A stretch of 64,000 nucleotides of DNA from Microbulbifer sp. HZ11 (GTDB taxonomy: Bacteria; Pseudomonadota; Gammaproteobacteria; Pseudomonadales; Cellvibrionaceae). The stretch spans positions 1,782,737-1,846,736 of the forward strand of contig NZ_JELR01000001.1 of assembly GCF_000708675.1 (NCBI RefSeq), given 5' to 3'. The notes below the pieces were generated by a model, which worked only from the letters and a program-made list of their open reading frames with translations, did no database searches and had not been told where the DNA came from. The position numbers were made by a program, and so were the translations under genes. Shown in pieces: positions 8,882-17,776 of this stretch (positions within the stretch are counted from its first letter, which is position 1; every line of letters starts with the position of its first letter).

Positions 8882-10181
8882 CGGTTACCTCATTGATTGC
8901 GTGTTGCTCCTCCTGAGGCTCTTCCTGGTTGCTGTCGAAATCAAGAACCACCTGCGGCAGTTTTTTCAGGTTGCATTGATGTGCACTGATATCGGTGGTG
9001 ATGTTCTTGTAGCCACCCTGGAGATCCACATTGATGATACCGACACCTTCATTCTGAATGCACAGTTTCAGGTTTTCCGGAAGTTTGCCATCCACCATTT
9101 TTTCCTTGTCGACCGCACCATCCCACAACACATCCGGCAGACTGCCAGTAAGACCGAACTTGGCAATCTTCAACGCTTTGAGCTCCAGGTCATCCGGAGA
9201 CTTGCCGCCACCGGAAAAGGTATTGTCATAGATATAAATACCTTCCGGATAGGGGTCGAAATTTTCCTGCGTGGATTTGTCACTGTAATAGCCTGCGGCA
9301 AAATAGCTACTCACGATGACATTAGCGGTGTCATTATCGGAAATTTCGTTATTGAAAATTTCCACAAAATCATTGGAATTGATCACTACGCCGGAACCCG
9401 CAGGAACCGCAGCAACCGGTGTCCCTTCGTGACCGAAGTTTTCGTAGTTGTTTTTGAAAACTTTGTTGTTGTAGACCCGGGTACTGTGACCCGGCTGCGG
9501 TAGGTTCGGCATATTAAACACTAGAATGCCACCGGTATTGTTCGTGGCGACATTGTCGTAAACATCAGCACCAATAGTGTTCTCGATTTCAATACCAGCA
9601 ACATTATATTCTGCGCGGTTGTTGCGCACGATGACATTGCGCGACTGCCCCACGTAAATACCGGCATCAGATGCGCCAATGGCGACAGTGCCTTCCACCA
9701 GAGTATTTTCCGTCTGGACCGGATAAATTCCGTAAGCGCCGTTTTCGGTCGCCGGGCCATTGGTCCACTCAACACGGATGTCTCGAATGACAATGTTTTT
9801 GCCTTCATTGACCTTGAGGGCATCACCAATGGTGTCTTCGATCGCCAGGTCTTCAATGGTGAAATCACTGGCATTCACCAGCAGACCTTCAGCCCCCTGA
9901 ATCTGATTCTTGAAGGAAAGAATGGTTTTATCCATTCCCGCACCACGGATTGTCACACCATCAACGTTAAGTGACAGACTGCGATTGAGCTGGAAACGGC
10001 CTTCGGGAATTTCAATGACATCACCCGGCTGCGCCTGGATCAATTGTTTGAGCAATTGCTTCTGGAATTCCGCAGCATCAGCACTGTCCGCACTGTTTGC
10101 GGTAGCAGCTTCTTCTTCCGGAGTACAGGCCGTGACCAGTGCCGCCAGTAAGAGAGCGCCCAATTTCGCCGATGTTTTCAT
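8874..10181 (-). CDS. Parallel beta-helix lipoprotein, partner of the diheme cytochrome
   Basis: 435-residue exported lipoprotein. I chose ATG 10181 because GGAGAAAAAA lies directly before it and it yields a signal peptide with lipobox LVTAC; the longer frame to 10379 adds an unlikely 66 residues. After an acidic linker comes a pectate-lyase-like right-handed parallel beta-helix (about residues 60-330) with repeated NxVxxN-type turns (NIVIRDIRVEW, NVIVRNNRAEYN, ADVYDNVATNN). It is co-transcribed with and overlaps the diheme cytochrome gene. Such folds bind or cleave polysaccharide, but no catalytic site could be assigned by eye. Confidence 0.85.
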   Translation of the reverse strand: MKTSAKLGALLLAALVTACTPEEEAATANSADSADAAEFQKQLLKQLIQAQPGDVIEIPEGRFQLNRSLSLNVDGVTIRGAGMDKTILSFKNQIQGAEGLLVNASDFTIEDLAIEDTIGDALKVNEGKNIVIRDIRVEWTNGPATENGAYGIYPVQTENTLVEGTVAIGASDAGIYVGQSRNVIVRNNRAEYNVAGIEIENTIGADVYDNVATNNTGGILVFNMPNLPQPGHSTRVYNNKVFKNNYENFGHEGTPVAAVPAGSGVVINSNDFVEIFNNEISDNDTANVIVSSYFAAGYYSDKSTQENFDPYPEGIYIYDNTFSGGGKSPDDLELKALKIAKFGLTGSLPDVLWDGAVDKEKMVDGKLPENLKLCIQNEGVGIINVDLQGGYKNITTDISAHQCNLKKLPQVVLDFDSNQEEPQEEQHAINEVTDA

Positions 10182-10561
10182 TTTTTCTCCAAATTTTTTA
10201 TTGGTATTTGAGGTGATATCCGTGCGTTCGCAGCGGCCACTAACGTCCGAAAGACCCGAAATGGTGACCATTTTTAACCAACCATTCTTAAATGGTACGA
10301 CTGTACCAATTTCAACAGGCAGAAATCGTAACTGCCAGCAGCCCGATAGTATCGCCTCCCCGGGGGCTCGGCAATTCACCAGAAGGAACTTTGTCTCATT
10401 TTAACCAGAGATAACTTGACCGGATGGTCGGAAGGGCTCCCCTAGACAGCCGGCCCGCACACTCGGGGACCGGCGCATCAGGGAGATTGGAATAGGACAA
10501 GAGAAAGGAACAAGTCCCGAGCGGAACCGGCACCCGGGACCTGAATATCAGACCGCCGCGA
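10182..10561. other. Intergenic region with two palindromes upstream of the beta-helix operon
   Basis: No gene supported. Two palindromes lie 78-123 bp upstream of the start at 10181: AAATGGTGACCATTT (10259-10273, 7-1-7) and TGGTACGACTGTACCA (10293-10308, 6-4-6). Both share the half-site TGGT/ACCA seen in GntR/FadR-type operators. They are plausible operators; the regulator is unknown. Confidence 0.5.
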
Positions 10562-11164
10562 CTAGTGCTGGAACACAGGGCCGGCCACAAAACTCCAGAA
10601 CAACACGGTGCCCACCATCACCACGACCGCCATCACCAGGCACACAGTGACCACCGCACTGGCGAACAGAAAGCCCCGCTCTTCGGAAACGTTCATCACT
10701 ATCGGGATTCCCACGTACAGCAGATACACCGCATAGGCGACCGCCACGGTGGCGAGTAGGATGTCCAGCCATAAGATGGGATAAAGTCCGGCAGCACCAG
10801 CGATAAAGATAGGCGTCGCAGTAAACCCCGCAATCACGATGCCTTTCATCGGGTGAGTTTTCGCACCGTAGGTTTTCGCCATCCAGTGGATAAAGTAACC
10901 CACCGCGACCACTGCGAGAATCATGGTGACGTAGAACACCGCAACCAGAGACAGTGCACTATTGTTTGTCAGGGTGCGGACCTGATCACCACGACCGATA
11001 TTCCAGCCAATTTCCGTAGTTCCGAAATACCAGCACAACGCGGGTACCAGCGCCAGAACGATGACGTAAGGGACCTGGCGATTTACGCTCTTTTCGGACA
11101 ACCCGGCAATTTCCTGCCACTGCCTGCGCGGTTGTACCATCAGGCCGTAGAGATGATTCAGCAT
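10562..11164 (-). CDS. Yip1-family inner-membrane protein
   Basis: 200-residue membrane protein. ATG 11164 was chosen because GAGGAGA sits 6 bases upstream; the frame extends five codons further without a better site. The N terminus (LYGLMVQPRRQWQEIA) is typical of bacterial Yip1-domain proteins, followed by about five hydrophobic segments from residue 32 to the end. The family is widespread and of unknown function. No partner gene is adjacent; upstream is a structured intergenic stretch. Confidence 0.8.
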   Translation of the reverse strand: MLNHLYGLMVQPRRQWQEIAGLSEKSVNRQVPYVIVLALVPALCWYFGTTEIGWNIGRGDQVRTLTNNSALSLVAVFYVTMILAVVAVGYFIHWMAKTYGAKTHPMKGIVIAGFTATPIFIAGAAGLYPILWLDILLATVAVAYAVYLLYVGIPIVMNVSEERGFLFASAVVTVCLVMAVVVMVGTVLFWSFVAGPVFQH

Positions 11165-11337
11165 TCCCGTTCTCCTCACTCGCGAGGAACTACACGGCTT
11201 GTAACCGCGGGGAAAACCTTTTTAATGAGTCACAGCGCAATTCGACTCTGCTGTCTCAATTTGATCTGGATACTACTTGTCAAAGTGAGGGATACCGCCA
11301 AAGGCTTTTCCCAAAAGTTCCAGTTTCTTATTTGTCT

Positions 11338-11456
11338 CATCAAGCGATCGCCCATTGGCGAAACTCTTGATGGATTGCCAGCACCCATACATCAGGGGCA
11401 CTCTAGGGAGCCTACGAAAGCCCGATGGGTTAGGGGCTTAATCAGAGGCACCCTAG
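11338..11456. repeat. Structured intergenic element with nested inverted repeats
   Basis: Between the ilvE terminator and the Yip1 gene. One hairpin pairs CATCAAG (11338-11344) with CTTGATG (11366-11372). A second, nested one is bounded by CTAGGG (11403-11408) and CCCTAG (11450-11455), with an inner stem AGCCC/GGGCT. No coding potential. It could be a small palindromic element, an IS remnant or a structured 5' leader of the Yip1 mRNA. The rest of 11165-11507 holds nothing else I can name. Confidence 0.4.
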
Positions 11457-11507
11457 ATTTGTAACACCTCCGTCATGCAAGTCAACGCAGGGGCAACAAA
11501 TGGCGCA

Positions 11508-11545
11508 AATAAAAATGCGGCCGTTTCCCCTGGAAACAACCGCAT
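11508..11545 (-). terminator. Rho-independent terminator of ilvE
   Basis: On the minus strand, downstream of ilvE: arms ATGCGG and CCGCAT with inner GTTTCC/GGAAAC (11515-11545, two internal mismatches, 3-base loop), followed by TTTTTATTT. Confidence 0.75.
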
Positions 11546-11660
11546 GTATTAGAGTGCTACGGAAGCACTCGAAATTAGCTCCGCACGCTTTTTCGGCGCA
11601 TTTCTTATCTCCCGCCACATGGTCCGCGCCGAAAATGGGGATACAAAGACGTGCAAAGCG

Positions 11661-12725
11661 TCAGATATCCGCTATTTGCACCGTTTGCATCCAGCCAAAC
11701 CTGTCTTCCGCACGCCCCTCCTGAATATCCAGTAACGCCGCACGTAATTTTTCGGCGACCGGGCCAGGGGCCCTGGCGAGACGGTAACGCTGCGTGCTAT
11801 CACCGAGCTCGCTGATCGGGCTGACAATAGCCGCGGTGCCACAGGCGAATGCTTCGCTGCAGGTGCCGGAGGCCACGAGCGCCAGTAAATCGTCGATATC
11901 AATTTCTCGCTCGTGAACTTCGATATCCAGATCCCGTGCCAGAGTGAGCATGGAATCCCGGGTTATCCCCTCAAGAATTGAGCCGTTTAGTGCCGGGGTG
12001 TGCAGAGCCCCATCCATGACCGCAAAAAAGTTCATTCCCGACAGTTCATCTACCGTGTGACGGTTTCCCGGGTTCAACCACAAGGACTGGTCGTAACCAC
12101 GCTCCTTGAGCTGTGCGATGCTAAGCAGTGATGCGGCGTAGTTACCGCCCACTTTGGCATCACCAGTCCCGCCCACCGCGGCGCGACTATCTTCCCGCTC
12201 AACCCACAGACGCATGTTACCCGCGTGATAGGCCTCCGAAGGGCTCGCGATCACGTAAAACTCGTAAGCCTTACTCGCGGTTACGGCGAGATCAGGCTGG
12301 GTGCCCATGAGGAATGGACGGATATAAAGGGACTCGCCGCTGCTGCCGGGGATCAGGTTCGCACAGTGGGCAACCACCGTCTCAACCGCGTCCAGAAACA
12401 GGGCTTCCGGCACCGGCGGCATGCACAGGCGGCGGGCGGAGTGGGCCATACGCTGGGCATTGCGCTCGGGGCGAAACAGGCCGACACGGCTGCCGCAGCG
12501 GTAGGCCTTCATGCCTTCAAAACAGGACTGTGCATAGTGCAGCACCTTCGCGGCGGGATCCATCGCCAGAGGGCCATACGGAATCAGCTCACCATCGCTC
12601 CAGCGGCCATCCTGATACCGGGCACGAAACATGACTGGGGCCATAACGGTGCCAAACCCGAGCCGCTCGGGGAGTTCGAAACCACGCAGGCTGGCGATGG
12701 CTTCCGGTTGTATTTTTATCGTCAC
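11661..12725 (-). CDS. ilvE: Branched-chain amino acid aminotransferase
   Basis: PLP-dependent class IV aminotransferase making Leu, Ile and Val from their 2-oxo acids with glutamate as donor; cytoplasmic. I chose the GTG at 12725 because GGGAGAG lies about 6-8 bases upstream, giving 354 residues, typical of the type II family; the frame runs on to 12794 without a better start. The catalytic Lys lies in GDAKVGGNYAA; other signatures are SCFEGMKAYR, RPFLMGTQP and GTAAIVSPI. The gene is monocistronic with its own terminator; leuA of the same pathway lies 49 kb away. Confidence 0.93.
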   Translation of the reverse strand: MTIKIQPEAIASLRGFELPERLGFGTVMAPVMFRARYQDGRWSDGELIPYGPLAMDPAAKVLHYAQSCFEGMKAYRCGSRVGLFRPERNAQRMAHSARRLCMPPVPEALFLDAVETVVAHCANLIPGSSGESLYIRPFLMGTQPDLAVTASKAYEFYVIASPSEAYHAGNMRLWVEREDSRAAVGGTGDAKVGGNYAASLLSIAQLKERGYDQSLWLNPGNRHTVDELSGMNFFAVMDGALHTPALNGSILEGITRDSMLTLARDLDIEVHEREIDIDDLLALVASGTCSEAFACGTAAIVSPISELGDSTQRYRLARAPGPVAEKLRAALLDIQEGRAEDRFGWMQTVQIADI

Positions 12726-13149
12726 AAAGCTCTCCCACTGATTTCTGATGCGGTCAATCCAGCGAATTATGGCCGGATTACCAAGTTTTTCCAAATACTC
12801 AGAATACTATGAAGTAATACTGAGCAAAACACACAATATTAAAGCGCAACAAATAGGACAAACCTTTTCCGAGCAACGCCAGCACGACACTAAATAGACA
12901 AATAGCACAGCGCCGCCCCCTCTTCAGACGCCGGCCGGTGGTCACTCTCGACAAGCTAGCGCCCCTTGCACACAGGAAGTGTATGCAGCCGACAGAATCC
13001 TCCAGCGGGCGACATTTTTGGCACCGGGATAATTGAGAGCTTCCCCCCACCCGGTCACAGACTGCCAGACTGTTGGGACCGGAGTGCAAACCCCGAACAG
13101 TAACAACCCAGCGGGCATAAACATCACGTACCTCGACCGATATTCAGCC
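12726..13149. other. Divergent intergenic region between ilvE and the 14-gene operon
   Basis: No gene supported. Transcription diverges from here, so it should hold the ilvE promoter and possibly that of the large operon, but I see no convincing -35/-10 pair or repeat. Confidence 0.5.
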
Positions 13150-13593
13150 ATGAAGCATCAGCCATCCTTCCAGCGGGATTCCTCAGAATCCCGGGACGAA
13201 CGGGGAGCTGGCAGCGCTGAACAGATGTACCCCGGTAGTCAGTGGCGCGCCTGCCTACGCGAGGAGGCAAGGCGCGAAATTTCGTTGGCTATACTCAAAA
13301 TACATGGACGGCGAACGCCAATTGCAAGGGAAGCAAGTGCCAATCTGTTGGCCAAAGATTTTCCGGCGACACCAGAGTCCAGCGTCGATATCGACAGCAC
13401 ACCGGGCAACCGGCAGGAAAGTGAACGAACCACACTTCAGGGAGAGAGATTCCGCGCGGCGTATTTTGCGGCAGGCACTTATGTGGCTACCCCGGATATC
13501 AACCGCCGCGAGGAAATCGAGCCTGACAAATTTCGCCCCAGGTGGAAATTGGCAGGTCAGGAACAACATGAAATGGAAGTGGTTCAATCGTGA
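13150..13593 (+). CDS. Hypothetical protein, possible first gene of the envelope operon
   Basis: 147-residue ORF from ATG 13150, with no clear ribosome binding site. Its TGA overlaps the GTG start of the next gene in GTGA, a coupling arrangement that favours its being real. The product is hydrophilic and Arg/Glu-rich (REEARREISLAILKIHGRR) with no signal peptide or membrane segment, so it would be cytoplasmic. I recognise no domain. The frame is also open upstream to a TTG at 13033. It may be spurious. Confidence 0.45.
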   Translation: MKHQPSFQRDSSESRDERGAGSAEQMYPGSQWRACLREEARREISLAILKIHGRRTPIAREASANLLAKDFPATPESSVDIDSTPGNRQESERTTLQGERFRAAYFAAGTYVATPDINRREEIEPDKFRPRWKLAGQEQHEMEVVQS

Positions 13594-14885
13594 CACAGAC
13601 AGATACCAGCAACGCAATTGCTATCGGCTTGATGTTTACAGCCTCAGCTCTGCTGTGTGGCACTGTTGCGGCAGAAAATCTTTCTGCCCCCGACAATGCC
13701 AAGGCTCCACCCGCGGCATATATAGAAGCCGCATCCAAACCACTGGAGAAACCAAAACGACAGCTTCGGCCGTCTGTGGCGATCGATGAATATCGCCAGC
13801 GTATTGAAGATATGGAAGCCGAATACGGCGCCTACGGTGCGGGTATTGATGAGCAGCTGTTGGGCCTGGGCCATGCATTGCAGCGCCGGGGCGCACACGA
13901 GGAAGCCATCTCTCAATTCCGCCGCGCCATGCTGATCAACCGGGTCAATGAAGGGCTCTATTCTCTTAATCAGGTACCGATGATCGAGCGGATGATCGAA
14001 AGCCAGATCGCGCTGAATGCATGGGAAGACGCCAACGACAACCACGAATATCTGTTCTGGCTGCACGCGAAAAACTACGGGGAGAAAGACCCGCGAATGT
14101 TGCCGATCATCGACCAGCTAAGCAGTTGGCACCTGCAGGCCTATATTGATGAAAAGGGTGCGACATTATTCGAGCATCTGATCAACGCCACCAATCTTTA
14201 CGCGTTGGCGGTAGATATTATTTCACAGAATTTTGGCGCCAATGACCTTCGCCTGGTAGAAGCACTGCGCGGTCTCAAAGCCACCAACTATTACCTGGCG
14301 ACCTATTCCGGTGAGCCCCAGGAAGCCATCGTGATAAACACCGGTTTCGGTGGCGGTAGCGTACCCAATGAGCGTCGCGCTCAGCTGGACCACTACCGGA
14401 TGAACAGTTTCAGCTCTGGTAAAACCGCGATCACCAAGATTATGGATGTTTATCAGAAAAATCCGGCATCACCGCCAGCGGCCTCGGCCAAGGCAAAAGT
14501 GGAGCTGGGTGACTGGTACATGCTGTTCAACAAGTGGCATTCCGCGCGCGAAACATATGGCGAAGCCTACCGTGCCCTTTGGGATAACGGCGCAACCAAC
14601 CAGGAAATTGATGAAATCTTCGGACACCCTGCGGCACTTCCAAGCCTGCCGCTACTGGACGAGGACCGTGAAGCCCTGGCGGATTCCTACGTCACGGTTT
14701 CCTACGATGTGACCGCATTTGGCAAGGCGCGCAATATCCGGATTATCAGCGCGCAGCCAGAGGGGAAAGTAAGTATCCGGTCGCGGGTACGCAACGTCCT
14801 TAAACGTGCGAAATTCCGCCCCCGCTTCGAGAACGGCGAACCGGTGGAAACAACCGGTATCGTGCAACGATTTGTATTCGACTAA
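13590..14885 (+). CDS. Exported TPR protein with TonB-C-like C terminus
   Basis: 431-residue protein starting at GTG 13590, overlapping the previous ORF by 4 bases. An N-terminal signal peptide (about residues 10-28, ending TVAAEN) sends it to the periplasm. Residues 65-370 are helical with TPR-like repeats (LGHALQRRGAHEEAISQFRR, GDWYMLFNKWHSARETYGEA). The last 70 residues resemble the C-terminal domain of TonB-type energy transducers (YDVTAFGKARNIRII ... FRPRFENGEPVETTGIVQRF) but without a membrane anchor. In this operon it may link the stator proteins to outer-membrane partners; that is inference. Confidence 0.75.
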   Translation: MTQTDTSNAIAIGLMFTASALLCGTVAAENLSAPDNAKAPPAAYIEAASKPLEKPKRQLRPSVAIDEYRQRIEDMEAEYGAYGAGIDEQLLGLGHALQRRGAHEEAISQFRRAMLINRVNEGLYSLNQVPMIERMIESQIALNAWEDANDNHEYLFWLHAKNYGEKDPRMLPIIDQLSSWHLQAYIDEKGATLFEHLINATNLYALAVDIISQNFGANDLRLVEALRGLKATNYYLATYSGEPQEAIVINTGFGGGSVPNERRAQLDHYRMNSFSSGKTAITKIMDVYQKNPASPPAASAKAKVELGDWYMLFNKWHSARETYGEAYRALWDNGATNQEIDEIFGHPAALPSLPLLDEDREALADSYVTVSYDVTAFGKARNIRIISAQPEGKVSIRSRVRNVLKRAKFRPRFENGEPVETTGIVQRFVFD

Positions 14886-15027
14886 AGCATCTATGATTAA
14901 GACAGTGTTCGACTGATGTATCGAGGTAAGTTGGCCTGACAAACGCGGTAAGTGGAAAACTGGCAGCGAATAACGCCTGACTCCCAAACCTAGTGAAAGG
15001 AAAACTGTCGAACTGACATGGAACAAG

Positions 15028-15055
15028 CGGGCCGCAACGATTTCGTTGCGGCCCG
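15028..15055. repeat. 12-bp inverted repeat in operon spacer
   Basis: Arms 15028-15039 and 15044-15055 with a 4-base loop, GC-rich and perfect, ending 22 bp before the Ser-rich lipoprotein ATG. No T-run follows, so it is more likely an mRNA processing, stability or attenuation structure than a terminator. Confidence 0.8.
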
Positions 15056-15077
15056 TGAACGCATCAGGAGATAACAC

Positions 15078-16421
15078 ATGACACTACGGAAGTTTGCGCG
15101 CCGTTTTAATCCGGCAACCGAAGAAGTACACCACGTAAACTGGAAGGCACTCGCGTCCGTGGTTGTACTTGCAGCTGTGATCAGCGGCTGTAAAAACCAG
15201 CAGACTCAGCAACAGCCACCTGCGCAGCCGCAGCAGTCACAGTCGAGCTCATCCAGTTCTTCGCAGTCGCAGTCTCAGTCATCCAGTTCGTCGAGCAGCC
15301 AGTCCTCGCAATCGAGCCCGTCCACGGCGAGCAGTATGCCTTCACCGAGTTCGCCCAGTAGTAGCCGCAGCAGTCCGAGCGTCTCCACATCGAGCAGTCA
15401 GGCGCAGCCGAATACATCCCTCCCCAGTATCGAATCGGGTGAGCGCTCCAGTAAGCAGGCATCAACCGCGTCAGATCAGGGCCAGGAATCCCAGCGTCGC
15501 TCTCGTTCGAGTAGCAGCGATGCCGACCCCACAGCGAGCAGCAATCCATCGACGCCAGTTTACAGTGACTCCGATCGCCGGCCAGATGAGTCACGCATGC
15601 CACCGGACCCGTCCTCCAACAGTGAAGGCGAGCCACCGGATGAGATCGATTTTTCCGAAGAGCAGAACACTGCTAGCAGCGTCTCCAGCAGTTCATCTTC
15701 GAGCGCCTCATCCAGTGCGTCATCGTCCAGCGCAAGCGCTTCTAGCAGTGCCTCTAGCAGTGCCGCGAGCGCCAGTGCATCCGGTTCGCCGAGCAGCGCC
15801 TCGAGTGCTGCCCCGGCCTCCGCACAAAGTGCAAGCCAGAGTGGTGGACAGAGCGGCGGACAGAGCGGCGGCCAGCCGTCATCTACCACCGCCAGCGCAG
15901 GCGGCCCCGCAGGTGGCAGCAGCGCGCCGAATGAAGCACCGATGAGCAGCGCCGAACGCGTGGCGGAACTGGAAGGTCAGTTTGAGTCCACCATGGCGAG
16001 CTACGACGGCATGATCCTGCGCGAGCGTGATTATGTACGCAACCGACCGGCATCCGCCGAAGAACAGGAAGCCATCGAAGATGAGGTTCCCGCGGGTGAA
16101 TCTCTCGAGGACCTGATTCAATCCGCAGAAGCCGAACTGCCCGCCCCACCTCCGCCAGGTGGCCAGGGTGAAGGTGGCGCGGGCCCTGAGCAGAGTAACT
16201 CCAGCGGGCAAGCCACGGGTCCCGGCTTGCCCACCAAGGGGCGGCAGGGCGAGTTTGATCATCGCGGCAGCGCCACGGTGGTACCGGCCGATGTACCCAC
16301 CGGCGACGATGATGATGTGGTAGCCCGGCAGATTCGTGAAGCGGCCACGCGCGAGTCAGACCCGGAATTGCGCGAACGACTCTGGGAAGAATACAGAAAA
16401 TATAAAAAATCACAGAAATAG
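15078..16421 (+). CDS. Ser-rich low-complexity lipoprotein
   Basis: 447 residues. The N terminus holds a hydrophobic segment ending in a lipobox (VISGC near residue 38), then about 250 residues dominated by Ser with Gln, Ala and Gly, likely an extended disordered linker. The conserved-looking part is the last 140 residues: a helical segment (AERVAELEGQFESTMASYDG), a Pro/Gly linker, then GSATVVPADVPTGDDDDVVA and a charged C terminus (DPELRERLWEEYRKYKK). The C-terminal motif resembles that of other uncharacterised proteobacterial proteins. It lies in the vWA/ExbB-like operon; a tether or spacer across the periplasm is a reasonable guess only. Confidence 0.75.
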   Translation: MTLRKFARRFNPATEEVHHVNWKALASVVVLAAVISGCKNQQTQQQPPAQPQQSQSSSSSSSQSQSQSSSSSSSQSSQSSPSTASSMPSPSSPSSSRSSPSVSTSSSQAQPNTSLPSIESGERSSKQASTASDQGQESQRRSRSSSSDADPTASSNPSTPVYSDSDRRPDESRMPPDPSSNSEGEPPDEIDFSEEQNTASSVSSSSSSSASSSASSSSASASSSASSSAASASASGSPSSASSAAPASAQSASQSGGQSGGQSGGQPSSTTASAGGPAGGSSAPNEAPMSSAERVAELEGQFESTMASYDGMILRERDYVRNRPASAEEQEAIEDEVPAGESLEDLIQSAEAELPAPPPPGGQGEGGAGPEQSNSSGQATGPGLPTKGRQGEFDHRGSATVVPADVPTGDDDDVVARQIREAATRESDPELRERLWEEYRKYKKSQK

Positions 16422-16471
16422 CGATGAATAGTCATCAGGGAATATACGAACACTAGGGAGAGAGTACTGAC

Positions 16472-17668
16472 ATGTTTTTCTCGCATGCACGCAGCGCCCT
16501 GGCCAGCCTTGCATCAGGTTTCCTGATCATTGCCGGCTGCACCACCACAGAAGTGCGCACCACGGCCTATACACCGCTTACGGTGGAAGACAAAACCATT
16601 GCGGAAAACCGCCTGCTGGATGTCGGTATTGTCCAGTTCAATGCAGGCCTTGATCAGGGCGAAGAACTGGACGAAGACGAGCTGGTATTTCCGGAGTTGC
16701 GCCGCGCAGAATCCCGCTATATCGCGGTAACCCTGGCCGACGCTTTGCAATCCAGTCAGGGATGGGGTGCCGTGCGGGTGATTCCCAGTGAGCGCACCAA
16801 TATCGATGTGACGGTAACCGGGACCATTGTCCAGTCCGATGGTGAAACGCTCACGGTGTCCGTCACTGTGCGCGACTCCCGTGGGCAACTTTGGTTTACC
16901 AAAGAGTACACCGAGCAGGCCTCACACTATGCCTATGATCGTAAACATCCAACAGAAGGCGACGCATTTCAGGGTATCTACAACCGAGTATCCAATGACA
17001 TGCTGATGTACCGTCAGCGCCTCTCGGACCAGTACATTGCCGAACTGCGGACCATTTCAGAAATCAAGTTTGCGCGGAGCTTTTCACCCAGTGCCTTTGA
17101 TCGCTACCTGGTCCAGGATGAAGAAGGACTCTACCAACTGACCTCCCTGCCCGCAGACAACGACCCGATGCTTATGCGTGTGCGCCAGATCCGCGAGCGG
17201 GACTATCTTTTTGTGGACACCCTTCAGGGCTACTACGACACCTTCGTAAAAACCATGGAAACCCCCTATCAGGAGTGGCGCGCCATGAGCTACGAAGAAG
17301 TGAAGCAGATGCGTGAAATGAAACGCAAGGCACGCAACAACACGATTATGGGCGTAGCCGCAATCGTCGGTGGTATCGCCACCGCCGGTGCCGGCGGCGG
17401 AGCTGCACGTCAGGCGGCAAACGTCGCCGTTGCTGGTGGCGGCTACCTGGTAAAAAGTGGCTTTGACCGTCGCTCCGAAGCCAAGATGCACATCGAAGCA
17501 CTGCAAGAGCTGGGAGATTCCATTGAAGCGGAAGTGGAACCCCAGATTGTGGAACTGGAAGATCGTACCGTGACTCTATCCGGCTCGGTGGAGAACCAGT
17601 ACCAGCAATGGCGCGAACTGCTGAAAGAAATCTATCAGGCGGAAACCGGCGGCCTGCAGGATATCTGA
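16472..17668 (+). CDS. Lipoprotein with Gly-rich hydrophobic segment, operon of unknown function
   Basis: 398 residues with signal peptide and lipobox (LIIAGC, Cys near residue 23). Residues 35-200 look like a beta-rich domain (VTVTGTIVQSDGETLTVSVT, SRGQLWFTKEYTEQ) similar in style to GNA1162/CsgG-like accessory lipoproteins, though I cannot assign a family. A Gly/Ala-rich segment near residues 290-330 (IMGVAAIVGGIATAGAGGG) resembles a glycine zipper. The C terminus is acidic helical. It starts 50 bp after the previous stop, behind AGGGAGAG, in the same transcription unit. Confidence 0.75.
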   Translation: MFFSHARSALASLASGFLIIAGCTTTEVRTTAYTPLTVEDKTIAENRLLDVGIVQFNAGLDQGEELDEDELVFPELRRAESRYIAVTLADALQSSQGWGAVRVIPSERTNIDVTVTGTIVQSDGETLTVSVTVRDSRGQLWFTKEYTEQASHYAYDRKHPTEGDAFQGIYNRVSNDMLMYRQRLSDQYIAELRTISEIKFARSFSPSAFDRYLVQDEEGLYQLTSLPADNDPMLMRVRQIRERDYLFVDTLQGYYDTFVKTMETPYQEWRAMSYEEVKQMREMKRKARNNTIMGVAAIVGGIATAGAGGGAARQAANVAVAGGGYLVKSGFDRRSEAKMHIEALQELGDSIEAEVEPQIVELEDRTVTLSGSVENQYQQWRELLKEIYQAETGGLQDI

Positions 17669-17709
17669 CACTGCGGCAGCGAACTGCGCCAAATGAGGTA
17701 ATCGAGGAC

Positions 17710-17742
17710 GGCCGCGAGCGGACACGATATCCGGTTGCGGCC
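17710..17742. repeat. 12-bp inverted repeat in operon spacer
   Basis: Arms 17710-17721 and 17731-17742, 12 pairs with one mismatch and one wobble, 9-base loop. It lies 35 bp before the next start and shares the GGCCGC core with the hairpin at 15028. Confidence 0.7.
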
Positions 17743-17776
17743 TCCGGACAATAACGACGGCCAGAGCGGAATTACC

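Noticed and set aside
13033..13149. Upstream extension of the first operon ORF to a TTG
   Set aside because: No ribosome site and the extra residues look random; ATG 13150 is preferred.
15439..15945. ORF of 168 codons in another frame of the Ser-rich lipoprotein gene
   Set aside because: Pro/Ala/Arg-rich shadow of the Ser repeat; no start signal.
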